DNA of 64,000 nucleotides, taken from contig CAWHVQ010000008.1 in NCBI GenBank assembly GCA_963832895.1, positions 310,001 through 374,000 on the forward strand, read 5' to 3'. The stretch comes from JAMXLO01 sp963832895 (lineage in GTDB: Bacteria > Pseudomonadota > Alphaproteobacteria > Acetobacterales > Acetobacteraceae). The notes under the pieces are model-generated. The model made no database searches. It was not told where the DNA came from and saw only the letters and a list, made by a program, of their open reading frames with translations. How positions within the stretch are numbered: position 1 is the first letter of the stretch; every line of letters starts with the position of its first letter. Below are positions 9,229-21,774 of the stretch, in pieces. The position numbers were made by a program, and so were the translations under genes.

Positions 9229-9903
9229 TCACGCGGCTACCCTGACAGTGGACCGGCTCCACTTTGCCAGCCGCAAGCTGGTGCCCAGCAGACCGAGCAG
9301 CGCGAATGGCAGATAGGCGATCAACTGTTTTGCATTGGCATGCAGCGGATTGACCAGGAAGTCCCGCAAAAAGGCGTACTCGATATATTCCATCCCGACG
9401 ACAAGCAGGATGCGCCATAGCCACGGATTGAGCATCCGCGACAGGTGCCTGATCGACAGCACAGCGAGCAGGTAAGTCCAGAACAGTGCAATACCGAAGA
9501 AGATGGCGCTCGAGAGCGGGATCGGTGGCTTGGGGGATATCTGATACAGCCGGACGACGAGCACGATATGGACTGCGTGTGCCGAGGCGAAGGCGAGGCC
9601 AAAGTCCCGCGTGTGGCGGGCAATGGTCCTGAATCGGCTGCCGAACAGAGCACCCAACGCACCGCCGGCATAGGCGCACCAGAACAGCAGGAAGGAGAAG
9701 CGCGCGGTCACCTGGAGCGCATTGCGGATACCACCGGCCTCGGTGCCGCGAACCGCGAGCGTGGCCACGGCGAGTCCCAGTGCGACAAGGAAAGTGACGA
9801 ATGGCATCAAGCGGCTTCGATCGAGCCGGTCACCATGCCTAAATCGCTGGAAGACGGCCGTCCTCAGCAAACGCTTCTCCGTAGTCCGTTCCGTGGCAGA
9901 CAT
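9229..9903 (-). CDS. Multi-pass membrane protein, ferric-reductase-like
   Basis: A 224-residue protein with about six hydrophobic helices after a charged N-terminus of about 30 residues. Helix 3 (DFGLAFASAHAVHIVLVV) carries two His residues, and WCAYAGGALGALFG precedes it. That arrangement resembles haem-binding ferric reductase-like transmembrane domains, but I cannot confirm the full His pattern. It may begin at an internal Met (about residue 33). It is last in a minus-strand run after the LLM gene, with a gap of about 97 bases. Function uncertain. Confidence 0.55.
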   Translation of the reverse strand: MSATERTTEKRLLRTAVFQRFRHGDRLDRSRLMPFVTFLVALGLAVATLAVRGTEAGGIRNALQVTARFSFLLFWCAYAGGALGALFGSRFRTIARHTRDFGLAFASAHAVHIVLVVRLYQISPKPPIPLSSAIFFGIALFWTYLLAVLSIRHLSRMLNPWLWRILLVVGMEYIEYAFLRDFLVNPLHANAKQLIAYLPFALLGLLGTSLRLAKWSRSTVRVAA

Positions 9904-10000
9904 CCAACCGCGTGCTTTACCAGGTTCCGCCAGTTCAGCCTGCGCAGATGCACGCGGAAAACGCAGATAGACTTTATTGCGATACGGCCCACGGCGACGG

Positions 10001-11059
10001 CTAAATCCGCGCCAGGCGGGGCAGCACCTCTTCGCCGAACAGGCGCATCGACGCCTGCGCGTCGGCGAGTGCGACGTCGTTGAAATTCACCTGCAGCGAG
10101 GCGATCTCGAAATCGCCGATCTGCCCGCGATAAGTCGCGACGGTGTCCAGAATCCGTTGCGGGGTGCCGATCCAGGCTGCGCATTTCTCGACCTGGGTTT
10201 CGAAGGTCTCGCGTGACAGCGCGGCGATGATCTTGTCGTAGCCGGGATAGTCAGCCGAGCCTTGACCGGCCATCCAGTCGGACGCCGCTGCCACGAGCGA
10301 ACGCAGGTAGCGGTTCAGCGGCTCGCGCGCGATCTGCTCGGCCGTCGCCTGCTTCGTGTGGCAGAGCATGTGGAACGCCAGCATCACCGTGCCACGACCG
10401 GGGTGTCCGGCGCTCCGCCATGCCTCGCGGTAGATGCCGATCAGCTCCGCCATGGCGCCACCGGCCATCGGGATTGCCATGATCCCGTGGCCCGCCGCGC
10501 CGGCACGTTCGAACAACTCCTTGGTCGCCAGTGCGGCGACGTAGAACGGCGGCCGCGGCTGCTGTGTCGGGCGCGGCAGGGAGGTGACGTTACGAAAACT
10601 GTGGAAGCGTCCCTCGCAGGTGACATCCTCCTGCTCCAGCAGCAGCCTGACCTGCTCCATGCCTTCGTCGAAGCGTGCGCGGCTTTCGTCGAGCCTGACG
10701 CCGAAGCGGGCGAATTCGTGCGGCAGGAAGGCGCGGGCGAAGCCGATATCGAGTCTGCCGTCGCACAGCGCATCCAGCATGGCGAGTTCGCCGGCGAGCT
10801 TCAGCGGATTGTTGAATACCGGCAGCACCGCACCCGTCACGAGCTGAGCGCGTTTGGTTACCTGCGCGGCGGCAGCGAGGAACACCACGGGATTCGGACT
10901 GTAGCCGCCGTATGGATGAAAATAGTGCTCGACCGTGCGGACGTGGCTGTAGCCGTAGCGGTCGCACAGCGCCACCAGCGACAGCGCGTCCTGCCAGTAG
11001 TCGCGGGCCGATTTCACCTCGGGGCCGATATCGGGGAAGAACTGAATGCCAACCTGCAT
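10001..11059 (-). CDS. LLM class flavin-dependent oxidoreductase
   Basis: A 352-residue luciferase-like protein. Family features are HVRTVEHYFHPYGGYSPNP, the barrel strand LVTGAVLPVFNNPLKLAGEL, and GRLDIGFARAFLPHEF. This resembles the alkanal-monooxygenase-like branch. Its ATG is separated by only three bases from the stop of the UPF0114 gene upstream, so the two are probably co-transcribed and perhaps coupled. Length is normal and no break is seen. Substrate cannot be inferred. Confidence 0.85.
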   Translation of the reverse strand: MQVGIQFFPDIGPEVKSARDYWQDALSLVALCDRYGYSHVRTVEHYFHPYGGYSPNPVVFLAAAAQVTKRAQLVTGAVLPVFNNPLKLAGELAMLDALCDGRLDIGFARAFLPHEFARFGVRLDESRARFDEGMEQVRLLLEQEDVTCEGRFHSFRNVTSLPRPTQQPRPPFYVAALATKELFERAGAAGHGIMAIPMAGGAMAELIGIYREAWRSAGHPGRGTVMLAFHMLCHTKQATAEQIAREPLNRYLRSLVAAASDWMAGQGSADYPGYDKIIAALSRETFETQVEKCAAWIGTPQRILDTVATYRGQIGDFEIASLQVNFNDVALADAQASMRLFGEEVLPRLARI

Positions 11060-11062
11060 CGA

Positions 11063-11608
11063 CTAATCCCCGTCGTGGCGTCCGCTCAGTCGATCGGCCA
11101 CGGCCAAGAGCACCCCGACCAGGCCGATGCCGAGCAGGATGGCAAGCTGCAAGCCCGCATCCTGGCTTCCTACGTTCCGGATATGCACGAACGTCTCGAG
11201 GATCTGGATCGCGGCGATCGCCACGATCGATCCGAGCAGACGCAGTTTGACTGTCGCGAAATCCATGCCTCCCAACCAAGTGGGCTTGTCCTCCAACGTC
11301 GATGCCAGCAGGCGCCCGACGAAATTCTCCCAGCCGGCGAACATGACGATGACAACCAGATTGGCGACCAATGACAGATCAACCAGACTGAGGACGAGAA
11401 AGATGGCATCGTTGGCGTCCAGGGCGAGATATCCTGGAACCGCCAGCACCAACTTCTGGACGAACTTCACCACGACCAGGACCAGCGCGGCGAGCAGACC
11501 GACATAGACCGGTGCCATGATCCAACGCGCGGCGAACAGAATCCGCCCGAGATTGCGGCGCGTACGCTGCTCGATGACCTCGATCCACGCCGGCGGTCCG
11601 TCGCTCAT
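11063..11608 (-). CDS. UPF0114 (YqhA) family inner-membrane protein
   Basis: A 181-residue protein with three or four transmembrane segments, recognised as the UPF0114/YqhA family from ILFAARWIMAPVYVGLL, the LVDLSLVANLVVIVMFAGWENFV block and the end segment LGSIVAIAAIQILETFVHI. The biochemical role of the family is not established. It lies between the FUSC exporter gene and an LLM oxidoreductase gene on the same strand, about 30 bases after the FUSC stop and three before the next ATG. An operon is likely. Confidence 0.85.
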   Translation of the reverse strand: MSDGPPAWIEVIEQRTRRNLGRILFAARWIMAPVYVGLLAALVLVVVKFVQKLVLAVPGYLALDANDAIFLVLSLVDLSLVANLVVIVMFAGWENFVGRLLASTLEDKPTWLGGMDFATVKLRLLGSIVAIAAIQILETFVHIRNVGSQDAGLQLAILLGIGLVGVLLAVADRLSGRHDGD

Positions 11609-11638
11609 TGCTGCCCTCGATCCTTCCTATAGCGTATC

Positions 11639-13687
11639 TCAGCCGGGCAACCGCTCCAACGTCCCGGCGATCAGCTCGAACTGACGGCCGATGCGGGAGA
11701 CTGCCTCAATGGCTGGAGCCGGTCGCGGTTCGAGTTGCGTCACCCCGGTCGCGAGAGCCGTGCTGGAACGAGCGATCCAATCCTGCCAGGCGCGCCAGGC
11801 CGGTTGCGGCAGCGCGGTCCGCATAGTCGGGTCGAGCATGATAGCAGTCATGCGCCCCGCGCAGCGGCGCAACGCCGCGTCGATCAGCGTGGCAGCCCGC
11901 AGTACGGCTTGCGAGCCCGTGCCACGCTCAGCCAAAGCCCGGCTAATGGATGCTTCCAGACTGTTGGTGGCAAGGCCGCCCTCGCGGCGGGCACGTTCCA
12001 CCGTGGGGACCGCCGTCTCGCCCAGCAGGTTTGACAGCACCGCGGCGGCATAGCGACCCTGCGCGGCGATGGCGTCCCTCATCTCCTGCAGCAGACGCTG
12101 CGGCTCGAAGTTGGGCCACAGCAGGAAGCACGCGGCGACCGCCACGGCGCCGCCGATCACGGTGAAGAGCGCACGAATGCCGGCGACCAACCATTCGCTG
12201 GCACCCGGCTCCGTGATATCAACGAGCAGCACGATCAGCGGCGTCAGCCAGGCGATGAAGAGGCCGTAGCTGAGTGCGCGCGCCGCCAGCGTCACCATCG
12301 CGAGCGGGAACATTGCCGCAGCCAGCGCGATCGGTGTGGTGCAGACCACCCCGATGAGTGCCGCCGCGAGTCCGCCTACGACGGTTCCGGCAATGCGCTG
12401 AAAGACGCGGCTATAGGTCAGCCCAAAATATGGCTGCATCGTCATGGCGATCGTTATCGTCAGCCAGTGGTCATACGGTGTGAACCACAGCATGGTGAAG
12501 GCGAGGGCCGGTGTCGCGACCAACATCAACCGCAGTGCGTGACGCAACGCCGGGGACTGCCAATCGAGATTTGCCAGCAACGGTTCCAGCAGTCGCTGGC
12601 GCAGGCTCGGTGGAGTTCCGTCGAGCCCGGCGCCCGGCAGGAAATTCGCCGGAACCGACATCGTGTAGGCGATGCGCAGATGCTCGACGATCTTCTCGGC
12701 TATTGCGCGAACAGCGTTGGGCTCAGGCAGCGACGCCGCGTCGGTCGCCATCGCCGCGATCGACTGTTCGATCTGTTGGTTAAACTCGGTGCCACCGGTG
12801 ACAATGGACTGAGCGAACGCCAGCAGCGTCGGCTGCAACCGTCCCAACAGCGTTTCGCCAATCGCGAGCTCCTGCGCATCGCCGCGTTGCAGTCTGTCGC
12901 CGAATGCGATCAGTACGCCGAGAAGCTGATCGGACGACTCCAGACGGATGACACCATGGCGCGCCTCTTCGCTCGGGCCACCGCGTGCCCGTTGGATGTC
13001 CGTGACGGCTTCGCGCGCTGTCTCGATCGCTGCACGCGCGCGACTCAGGTTCGTATGGGCATGTGCGTCCCACGCGGCTTCATCTGTGTCGCCTGCCTGG
13101 GCCAGCGTGCGGAGATTGTCTGTCGCCGCCGACAGGGCTCGATAGACCTCGGCCACGGCGCGGCGGGCCGGCATGTATGGGTAGATCGGCCAGATGACCA
13201 GCGTGAGCAGCGTTGCCCACAGACCACCGCCGATGAACACCGCCGCCATGACGCCCGCCTGCATGACGTCCGGGACAGCGCGATCGAGCGAGATGATCAG
13301 CATGACGCCCAGCAGCACGCCCAGCATCTGCGCTGTCTCGCCGTAGATGCGGACAAACGTGGCGCAGAACAGGCCAAACATGCCGAGTGGCAGCGCCACG
13401 GCAATGCCATAGCCCCGTGCCAGCCCCACGCCGGCCACCACAAGCGCGCCAAGCACGGTGAACGTGAGCAGTACCCGGAACGCGTCGGCGGATCGCCCCA
13501 CCCGGATCGCCCATGCAGGTGTTGAGTGCCGCCAGTGCCGCCATGATGAGTGGCGGCCACTGCAGATATTCGTTCAGTGCGATGATGACGGCGACGGACA
13601 GCGCTGCGCGGACACCTTCCGCCAGGCTCAGCGCCGGAAGGTTCAGGCTGCCCGATAGCTGCTGAAGGCGGACCCTCAGTGTCGGTA

Positions 13688-13691
<4 letters not shown>
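11639..13691 (-). CDS. FUSC family membrane protein, aromatic-acid-exporter-like (frameshifted near 13475)
   Basis: An FUSC-type protein of about 683 residues with two bundles of membrane helices separated by soluble segments. The group includes AaeB-like exporters of aromatic acids. The start is a TTG (13691-13689) whose last two bases are the first two of the acnA TGA stop, indicating translational coupling. After about 72 codons the frame breaks; removing one G of the minus-strand CGGGTAC (plus 13474-13476) joins NTCMGDPGGAIRRRVP to VLLTFTVLGALVVAG. The second helix bundle starts near LRLMLVATPALAFTMLWF. Export of substrate acids would fit the catabolic setting, but this is inference. Confidence 0.78.
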
Positions 13692-16384
<2,693 letters not shown>

Positions 16385-16501
16385 GATTGCGCCTTCCGTT
16401 AAGCGGCGAAGTTGAGGCGGTATGCCGCAGGTGCAATGGTCCCCGCGCTCGCGGGCTTAGAACACACCAGCCGGCGAGCGTCCACAAGGCGGGGGGTGCT
16501 T

Positions 16502-17096
16502 GTGTTGCAGGCGGCGGGTCTGGCGGCATTCCGCGGCGAGCGGCTGGTGTTCCGGGACCTCGACTTCGTCGTGGCCCCTGGGAAAGCACTCCTGCTCACA
16601 GGGCCGAACGGGTCGGGAAAGACGACACTGTTGCGGTTGCTGGCTGGTTTGCTGCGGCCCGCGGCGGGGACGCTGTTGTGGGACGGCGCGGATGCACTAG
16701 CCGATCTGCCAGGTACACGCGCGGCGGGTGATGTATGTCGGGCACCAGGACGCGGTGAAGCCCATGTTCACCGCGGCGGAGAACCTGTGGCTCGCGGCGA
16801 GATTGGACGGTGGTGCCGTAGGAGAGGCGCTGGCCGCCGTCGGGCTGGAGGAGCTCGCCGACCTGCCCGGGCGCATGCTGTCCGCGGGACAGCGACGTCG
16901 TCTGGCGCTGGCGAGGCTCGCGCTATCGCACGTACCGCTGTGGTTGCTGGACGAGCCGACGCTTGGGTTGGACGCGAGGTCGGTGGAGCGCTTCGGCGCC
17001 ATGTTGGAGCTGCACCGCAGCAGAGGTGGGATAGCGATTGCCGCCACGCACCTGCCATTGCCGCTCAGCGACGCCACGGAACTCGCGCTGCGATGA
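16502..17096 (+). CDS. ccmA: Haem ABC exporter ATP-binding protein CcmA (frameshifted near 16712)
   Basis: CcmA is the ATPase of the cytochrome c maturation complex, which releases haem-loaded CcmE. Walker A is GPNGSGKTT, the signature is LSAGQRRRLALARLAL, and Walker B is LWLLDEPT. The frame breaks after DALADLP; removing one G at 16712-16713 (ccaGGTACac) gives VHARRVMYVGHQDAVKP and a product of about 197 residues. GTG 16502 is preferred over GTG 16496 because it gives the usual start VLQAAGLA, with a purine-rich site just upstream. ccmB follows after 112 bases that carry palindromic repeats. If the shift is real, c-type cytochrome biogenesis would fail unless another copy exists. Confidence 0.85.
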
Positions 17097-17120
17097 GCGT
17101 GCGTCAGATACTTCAGACGC

Positions 17121-17202
17121 TCCCCCACCCCTTGCGGGCGGGGGGAGGGGGCCGCGCAGCTTGCATCGCCGCTTTCTGGCAACCCTCTTGCAAGGGGAGG
17201 GG
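17121..17202. repeat. GC-rich inverted repeats between ccmA and ccmB
   Basis: Two dyads lie here: cccccaccccttgcgggcgg (17122 onward) and ccctcttgcaaggggaggg (17183 onward). The second shares its gcaaggggagggg arm with the repeat at 43624-43644. They look like extragenic palindromic elements rather than protein-binding sites. They could modulate ccmA/ccmB co-expression or act as an RNA hairpin. Confidence 0.5.
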
Positions 17203-17208
17203 TGATCC

Positions 17209-17874
17209 ATGAGCGCATTCGTCGCGGTCCTGCTGCGCGAACTGCGGCTTTCGCTGCGCCACGGCGCTGACACGCTTGCTGCCCTGCTGTTCTTTCTGCT
17301 GACTGCGGCGCTGTTCCCGCTCGCCATTGGTCCCGCTCCCGAAACCCTCGGCCACATCGCCCCCGGCATCATCTGGGTATGCGCATTGCTTGCCGCGCTG
17401 CTGCCGCTGGACCGCTTGTTCGCGGCCGATTTCGAGGACGGCTCGCTCGATCAGCTCCTGCTGTGTGGCCTGCCGCCAGCGGCGCTTGCTCTGGCGAAGA
17501 CCACGGCGCACTGGCTGATCACGGGCCTGCCGTTGCTGCTTGCGGCCGCGCCGCTGGCGGTCATGCTACGGATGCCGGAGCAGGCGCTGCCTGCCCTGCT
17601 CCTTGGACTGCTGCCCGGCACAATGCTGCTGTCGCTCCTCGGCACCAGCGTCGCCGCGATTGTGCTGGGCGCCAGGCGTGGCAGTGTGCTGCTGCCGCTC
17701 CTCGTGCTGCCGCTAACGACGCCGGTATTGATCTTTGGCGTTGCCGCGGCGGATGCCGCATCAGACGCACTCAGCCCGCAGCCTCATCTACTGTTGCTCG
17801 CTGCCCTGCTGGTGGCAGCCCTGCCGCTTTGCCCGGTGGTTGCGGGAGCTGGCCTCCGTTTTACCAATGAATAG
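17209..17874 (+). CDS. ccmB: Haem exporter membrane protein CcmB
   Basis: A 221-residue protein with six hydrophobic helices, the membrane partner of CcmA. Typical CcmB sequence is seen in the N-terminal LLRELRLSLRHGADTLAALL, the central FEDGSLDQLLLCGLPP, and LPLLVLPLTTPVLIFG. It acts in the inner membrane in c-type cytochrome maturation. No ccmC or ccmD follows; the next gene on this strand is glgP, so the rest of the ccm set must lie elsewhere. Confidence 0.92.
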   Translation: MSAFVAVLLRELRLSLRHGADTLAALLFFLLTAALFPLAIGPAPETLGHIAPGIIWVCALLAALLPLDRLFAADFEDGSLDQLLLCGLPPAALALAKTTAHWLITGLPLLLAAAPLAVMLRMPEQALPALLLGLLPGTMLLSLLGTSVAAIVLGARRGSVLLPLLVLPLTTPVLIFGVAAADAASDALSPQPHLLLLAALLVAALPLCPVVAGAGLRFTNE

Positions 17875-18183
17875 TTGATTTACTATAACAATATATAACT
17901 GCAGGTTGCGGTTACGATCTTCCCGACGCCGCTATCCCGCTACGCCATACGAGGAACCCGCGCAGGCCATAGCTATACCTTTATTTCCACGTTGCATGAC
18001 CGCCGCCCGGTTCGTTAACACATAAAGCGCGAGGAGAATTTAATGACACAAGCGAAACGTGGCGCTACACGGTTGTCTGACAGACGTGCGTGTGCAGCCC
18101 ACGAGGGCGCTTCCAATCGGCCGGAAGTCAACCTCACTCATTGACCAGCTTGCGGCTTGAAGCCCCTAGGGACACGGTGACCC
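17875..18183. other. AT-richer intergenic region upstream of glgP
   Basis: This 309-base gap starts with an unusually AT-rich stretch (ttgatttactataacaata, 17875-17894 onward), which stands out in this high-GC window and could hold a promoter. It then contains a possible 33-codon ORF at 18043. No tRNA or recognisable riboswitch was seen. Confidence 0.45.
18043..18144 (+). CDS. Possible 33-residue leader ORF upstream of glgP
   Basis: ATG 18043 is preceded at ideal spacing by gaggaga. It reads MTQAKRGATRLSDRRACAAH and stops at 18142-18144, 39 bases before the glgP ATG. The strong ribosome site is the main evidence. The peptide has no recognisable family. It could be a small protein, a leader peptide or a chance ORF. 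Confidence 0.3.
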   Translation: MTQAKRGATRLSDRRACAAHEGASNRPEVNLTH

Positions 18184-20649
18184 ATGGACAGACCTGAAAT
18201 TTTCCTTGGCCCGACCGATGTGCCCACGAGTGATAGGGAGGTGGAAGCGCTGCGTCGTCTCATCGTTGAGAAGCTCACCTATGCGACCGGGCGGGATCCG
18301 TTGGTTGCCGGCGATCGCGACTGGTTCGTGGCGGCGGCGCTGGCACTGCGGGATCGGATCGTCGATCGCTGGCTGCAGAGCACGCGCAATGATACCGCAA
18401 AGCAGCATAAGCGCGTTTACTACCTGTCGCTCGAATTCCTGCCGGGCCGGTTGCTGATGGACTCGCTGAACAATGCCGGCCTGACCGAGCCAATGCGGCT
18501 TGCGCTTGCCGAATTGGGCGTGAGCCTCGACCATCTGCGTTCCATGGAGCCGGACCCGGCGCTCGGCAATGGCGGGCTCGGGCGGCTGGCGGCCTGCTTC
18601 ATGGACAGCATGGCCAGCCTCCGCATACCCGCCCATGGCTTTGGCATTCGCTACAATCATGGGCTGTTCCAGCAAGTGATGCGGGATGGCTGGCAGCATG
18701 AGTATCCCGAGAACTGGCTGTCATTCGGCAATCCGTGGGAGTTCGAGCGACCCGATATCAACTACAAGGTTGGCTTCGGCGGACGCGTCGACATGGTCCC
18801 CGCGTCGGACGGCACGTTAGCGTCCATCTGGCATCCTGATGAGACCGTAAACGCGATCGCGTACGACACGCCCGTGATCGGCTGGCGTGGCAAGCACGCG
18901 AATACGCTGCGGCTGTGGTCGGCACGGGCGCCTGACCCGTTGGAACTGGAGACCTTTAACCGCGGCGATCATGTCGGGGCGCTGGCAGCCCGCGCCCGCG
19001 CGAACTCTATTTCGCAGATCCTCTATCCGAGCGATGAGACGCCAGCGGGTCAGGAGCTGCGGCTGCGCCAGGAATATTTCTTCTCCTCGGCATCGCTGCA
19101 GGACCTGCTGCATCGGCATATCCGCCAGTACAATGAACTGCACAACCTGGCCGACAAGTGTGCCATCCAGCTCAACGATACGCATCCGGCGATCGTTGTC
19201 GCCGAGCTGATGCGCCTGCTCATCGATGAGCACCAATTGCCATGGGACGAGGCGTGGCGGATCACCCGCGGCACCATTTCGTACACCAATCACACGCTGC
19301 TGCCGGAGGCTTTGGAAACCTGGCCGGTTCCACTGATGGAACGCCTGTTGCCGCGCCACATGCAGATCATCTACGAGATCAACAAGCTGCATCTCGACTC
19401 GTTGGCAGGACTGCCGGATGCGCCGAACCTATCCGAGATATCGCTGATCGATGAACATGGCGAGAGGCGGGTGCGCATGGGCACGCTGGCCTTCGTCGGT
19501 TCGCACAAGGTGAACGGCGTGTCCGCGCTGCATACCGAGCTGATGCGGTGCACCGTGTTCCGATCGCTGAACCAGCTGTATCCCGACCGCATCGTCAACA
19601 AGACCAATGGCATCACCTTCCGGCGCTGGCTGCACACCGCCAATCCGCGACTCACCGCCGTGCTCTGCGATGCGATCGGACCGCAGGTTCTGGATGACGG
19701 AATGGCACTGGAGCATCTCGCGCCGCTGGCTGACAATTCTGCCCTGCACGAGCGGCTGATCGTGGCGAGGCGCGCCAACAAGGCCGCGCTGGCCGCACTG
19801 GTAGCCGAGAGGCTGGACATCACGATCGACCCGGATGCCCTCGTCGATGTGCACATCAAGCGGATCCATGAATACAAGCGGCAGTTGCTGAACATCCTCG
19901 AGACGATCGCCCTGTACCTCGCGATGCGCGCTCAGCCGACGCGGAACTGGGTGCCGCGCGTGAAGCTTTACGCCGGCCGGGCAGCTGCCAGCTACAAGCG
20001 CGCCAAGCTGATTATCAAGCTGATCCACGATGTGGCGAACGTGGTGAACAACGATCCGGCGGTGCGCGATCAACTGAAGGTCGTGTTTGTGCCGGACTAC
20101 AGTGTCAGCCTGGCCGAGGTCATCATCCCCGCGGCGGATCTATCCGAGCAGATCTCGACCGCCGGCATGGAAGCGTCGGGCACCGGCAACATGAAGCTGG
20201 CGCTGAACGGCGCATTGACCATCGGCACGCTGGACGGGGCCAATCTGGAAATCCTCGACCGGGTTGGCGCGGACAACATGTTCACCTTCGGCCTGACCGC
20301 AGGGCAGGTCGAGGAGCGCCGATGGCAGCACGGGCCGCCCTCGGTTCCGTCACCCGCGCTGCAGCAGGTCCTGGACGCGATCGGGTCAGGCCTGTTCTCG
20401 CCGGACGAACACGACCGCTATCGCGATCTGGTCGCAGATCTGACGTCGAGCGATTGGTTCATGGTGGCCGCTGATTTCGACGCCTATGCTGATACGCAAT
20501 GGAAGGTTGCGACACGGTGGTGCGACCGGCGCGCCTGGTGGCGTTCGAGCGTGATGAACACGGCGCAGATGGGCTGGTTCTCGTCTGACCGCACCATCCG
20601 CGAGTACGCCAGGGACATCTGGGGCGCGCCGGTAACCGCCGTCGGGTAG
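18184..20649 (+). CDS. glgP: Glycogen/starch/alpha-glucan phosphorylase
   Basis: An 821-residue phosphorylase that releases glucose-1-phosphate from alpha-1,4-glucan using pyridoxal phosphate. The PLP Lys motif EASGTGNMKLALNG and GTLDGANLEI near the C-terminus are intact, as are DPALGNGGLGRLAACFMDS and RIHEYKRQLLN. Length is normal. The other glycogen genes are not nearby. The RuBisCO-like gene begins 36 bases after its stop on the same strand, so the promoter may be shared, although the roles look unrelated. Confidence 0.95.
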   Translation: MDRPEIFLGPTDVPTSDREVEALRRLIVEKLTYATGRDPLVAGDRDWFVAAALALRDRIVDRWLQSTRNDTAKQHKRVYYLSLEFLPGRLLMDSLNNAGLTEPMRLALAELGVSLDHLRSMEPDPALGNGGLGRLAACFMDSMASLRIPAHGFGIRYNHGLFQQVMRDGWQHEYPENWLSFGNPWEFERPDINYKVGFGGRVDMVPASDGTLASIWHPDETVNAIAYDTPVIGWRGKHANTLRLWSARAPDPLELETFNRGDHVGALAARARANSISQILYPSDETPAGQELRLRQEYFFSSASLQDLLHRHIRQYNELHNLADKCAIQLNDTHPAIVVAELMRLLIDEHQLPWDEAWRITRGTISYTNHTLLPEALETWPVPLMERLLPRHMQIIYEINKLHLDSLAGLPDAPNLSEISLIDEHGERRVRMGTLAFVGSHKVNGVSALHTELMRCTVFRSLNQLYPDRIVNKTNGITFRRWLHTANPRLTAVLCDAIGPQVLDDGMALEHLAPLADNSALHERLIVARRANKAALAALVAERLDITIDPDALVDVHIKRIHEYKRQLLNILETIALYLAMRAQPTRNWVPRVKLYAGRAAASYKRAKLIIKLIHDVANVVNNDPAVRDQLKVVFVPDYSVSLAEVIIPAADLSEQISTAGMEASGTGNMKLALNGALTIGTLDGANLEILDRVGADNMFTFGLTAGQVEERRWQHGPPSVPSPALQQVLDAIGSGLFSPDEHDRYRDLVADLTSSDWFMVAADFDAYADTQWKVATRWCDRRAWWRSSVMNTAQMGWFSSDRTIREYARDIWGAPVTAVG

Positions 20650-20685
20650 GCGCTGCCGCTTCTGTGGCTTATCGTCCCGCGGGAC

Positions 20686-21768
20686 ATGGCAGCACCACGC
20701 TTCACCGTAGTCTATCGCATCCGGTCGGACGCCACCTCGATTGAGGCGCGGGCGCAGTCGATAGCGATCGAGCAGAGCGTGGAAATGCCGCTCTCCGCCA
20801 TCGTCGAGCAGGGCATTCTGCGCGACATCGTGGGCGAGGTCGAAGCGATCGAGAACCGCGGCGACGGGGTCTTTGACGTGCGTATCGGCCTCGCCACCGC
20901 CACGACAGGCGGCGATGCCGGGCAGTTCCTGAACATGGTGTTCGGCAATACCTCGCTGCACGAGGACGTCGTGCTGCTGGACGTGGAAGTTCCCACCGAC
21001 CTTGCTGCCGCATTCGGTGGTCCACGGCATGGCATTGACGGCCTGCGCCGGCGCGCCGGCGCGTTCGGCCGCGCACTGACCTGCTCGGCGTTGAAGCCGC
21101 AGGGCGTGCCGCCTGCGCGGCTGGCGCAACTGGCGGAACAGTTTGCGCGTGGCGGCATCGACTTCATCAAGGACGATCATGGCTTGGCCGACCAGGCCTA
21201 TGCGCCGTTCGTCGAACGCGTCGCAGCAATCGCTGGCAGGGTCGGCCGCACGCAGTATGTGCCCAGCCTGTCGGGCGATCTCGACACGATGCGGCGCCAG
21301 ATCGACATTGCCCTGACGCATGGCGTCGACACGGTGCTGATCGCACCAATGCTTGCCGGCTGGTCCACGATGCAGACGTTGGTGAGGCAATATCCGGATG
21401 TGGCGTTCATCGCACACCCGACCATGGGCGGCGCGGCGCGCATCGCACCGGACCTGCTGATCGGCAGGCTGTTTCGCGTAATCGGCTCCGACGCGGTGAT
21501 CTTCCCAAACCACGGCGGCCGCTTCGGCTATACGCCAGACACTTGCCGGCGCCTCGCGCGGCAGGCCCGTAGCCAGTGGGACGGAATCCGAGCCAGCGTG
21601 CCCGTGCCCGCCGGCGGCATGACGCTCGAGCGGGTGCCTGAGATACTTGACTTCTATGGACCCGACGCGATGTTGCTGATCGGCGGCAGCCTGCTTGCCG
21701 CGCGTGAGCGGCTGGCCGAGGAGACCGCCGCGTTCGCCAGTGCGGTCGCACAACACAGCTATCGGTGA
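20686..21768 (+). CDS. RuBisCO-like protein (form IV large-subunit family)
   Basis: A 360-residue protein with the RuBisCO large-chain fold but altered active-site residues. SALKPQG (residues 134-140) replaces the KPK loop, so only the first Lys is kept. GGIDFIKDDH (156-165) keeps the Lys201 and Asp203 equivalents but has His where RuBisCO has Glu204. AHPTMGG near 243 sits in the His294 loop. It is therefore not a CO2-fixing enzyme. A cupin gene starts 6 bases after its stop. In Rhodospirillum rubrum an RLP isomerase and a cupin sulfurylase act in succession on methylthioadenosine-derived sugars; that role is an inference here. A 3-oxo-isoapionate-phosphate decarboxylase is the alternative. 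Confidence 0.85.
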   Translation: MAAPRFTVVYRIRSDATSIEARAQSIAIEQSVEMPLSAIVEQGILRDIVGEVEAIENRGDGVFDVRIGLATATTGGDAGQFLNMVFGNTSLHEDVVLLDVEVPTDLAAAFGGPRHGIDGLRRRAGAFGRALTCSALKPQGVPPARLAQLAEQFARGGIDFIKDDHGLADQAYAPFVERVAAIAGRVGRTQYVPSLSGDLDTMRRQIDIALTHGVDTVLIAPMLAGWSTMQTLVRQYPDVAFIAHPTMGGAARIAPDLLIGRLFRVIGSDAVIFPNHGGRFGYTPDTCRRLARQARSQWDGIRASVPVPAGGMTLERVPEILDFYGPDAMLLIGGSLLAARERLAEETAAFASAVAQHSYR

Positions 21769-21774
21769 TTGCTT

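Noticed and set aside
9864..10184. 106-codon minus-strand frame between the membrane protein and LLM genes
   Set aside because: It overlaps the LLM 3' end in another frame, is Arg-rich and has no ribosome site.
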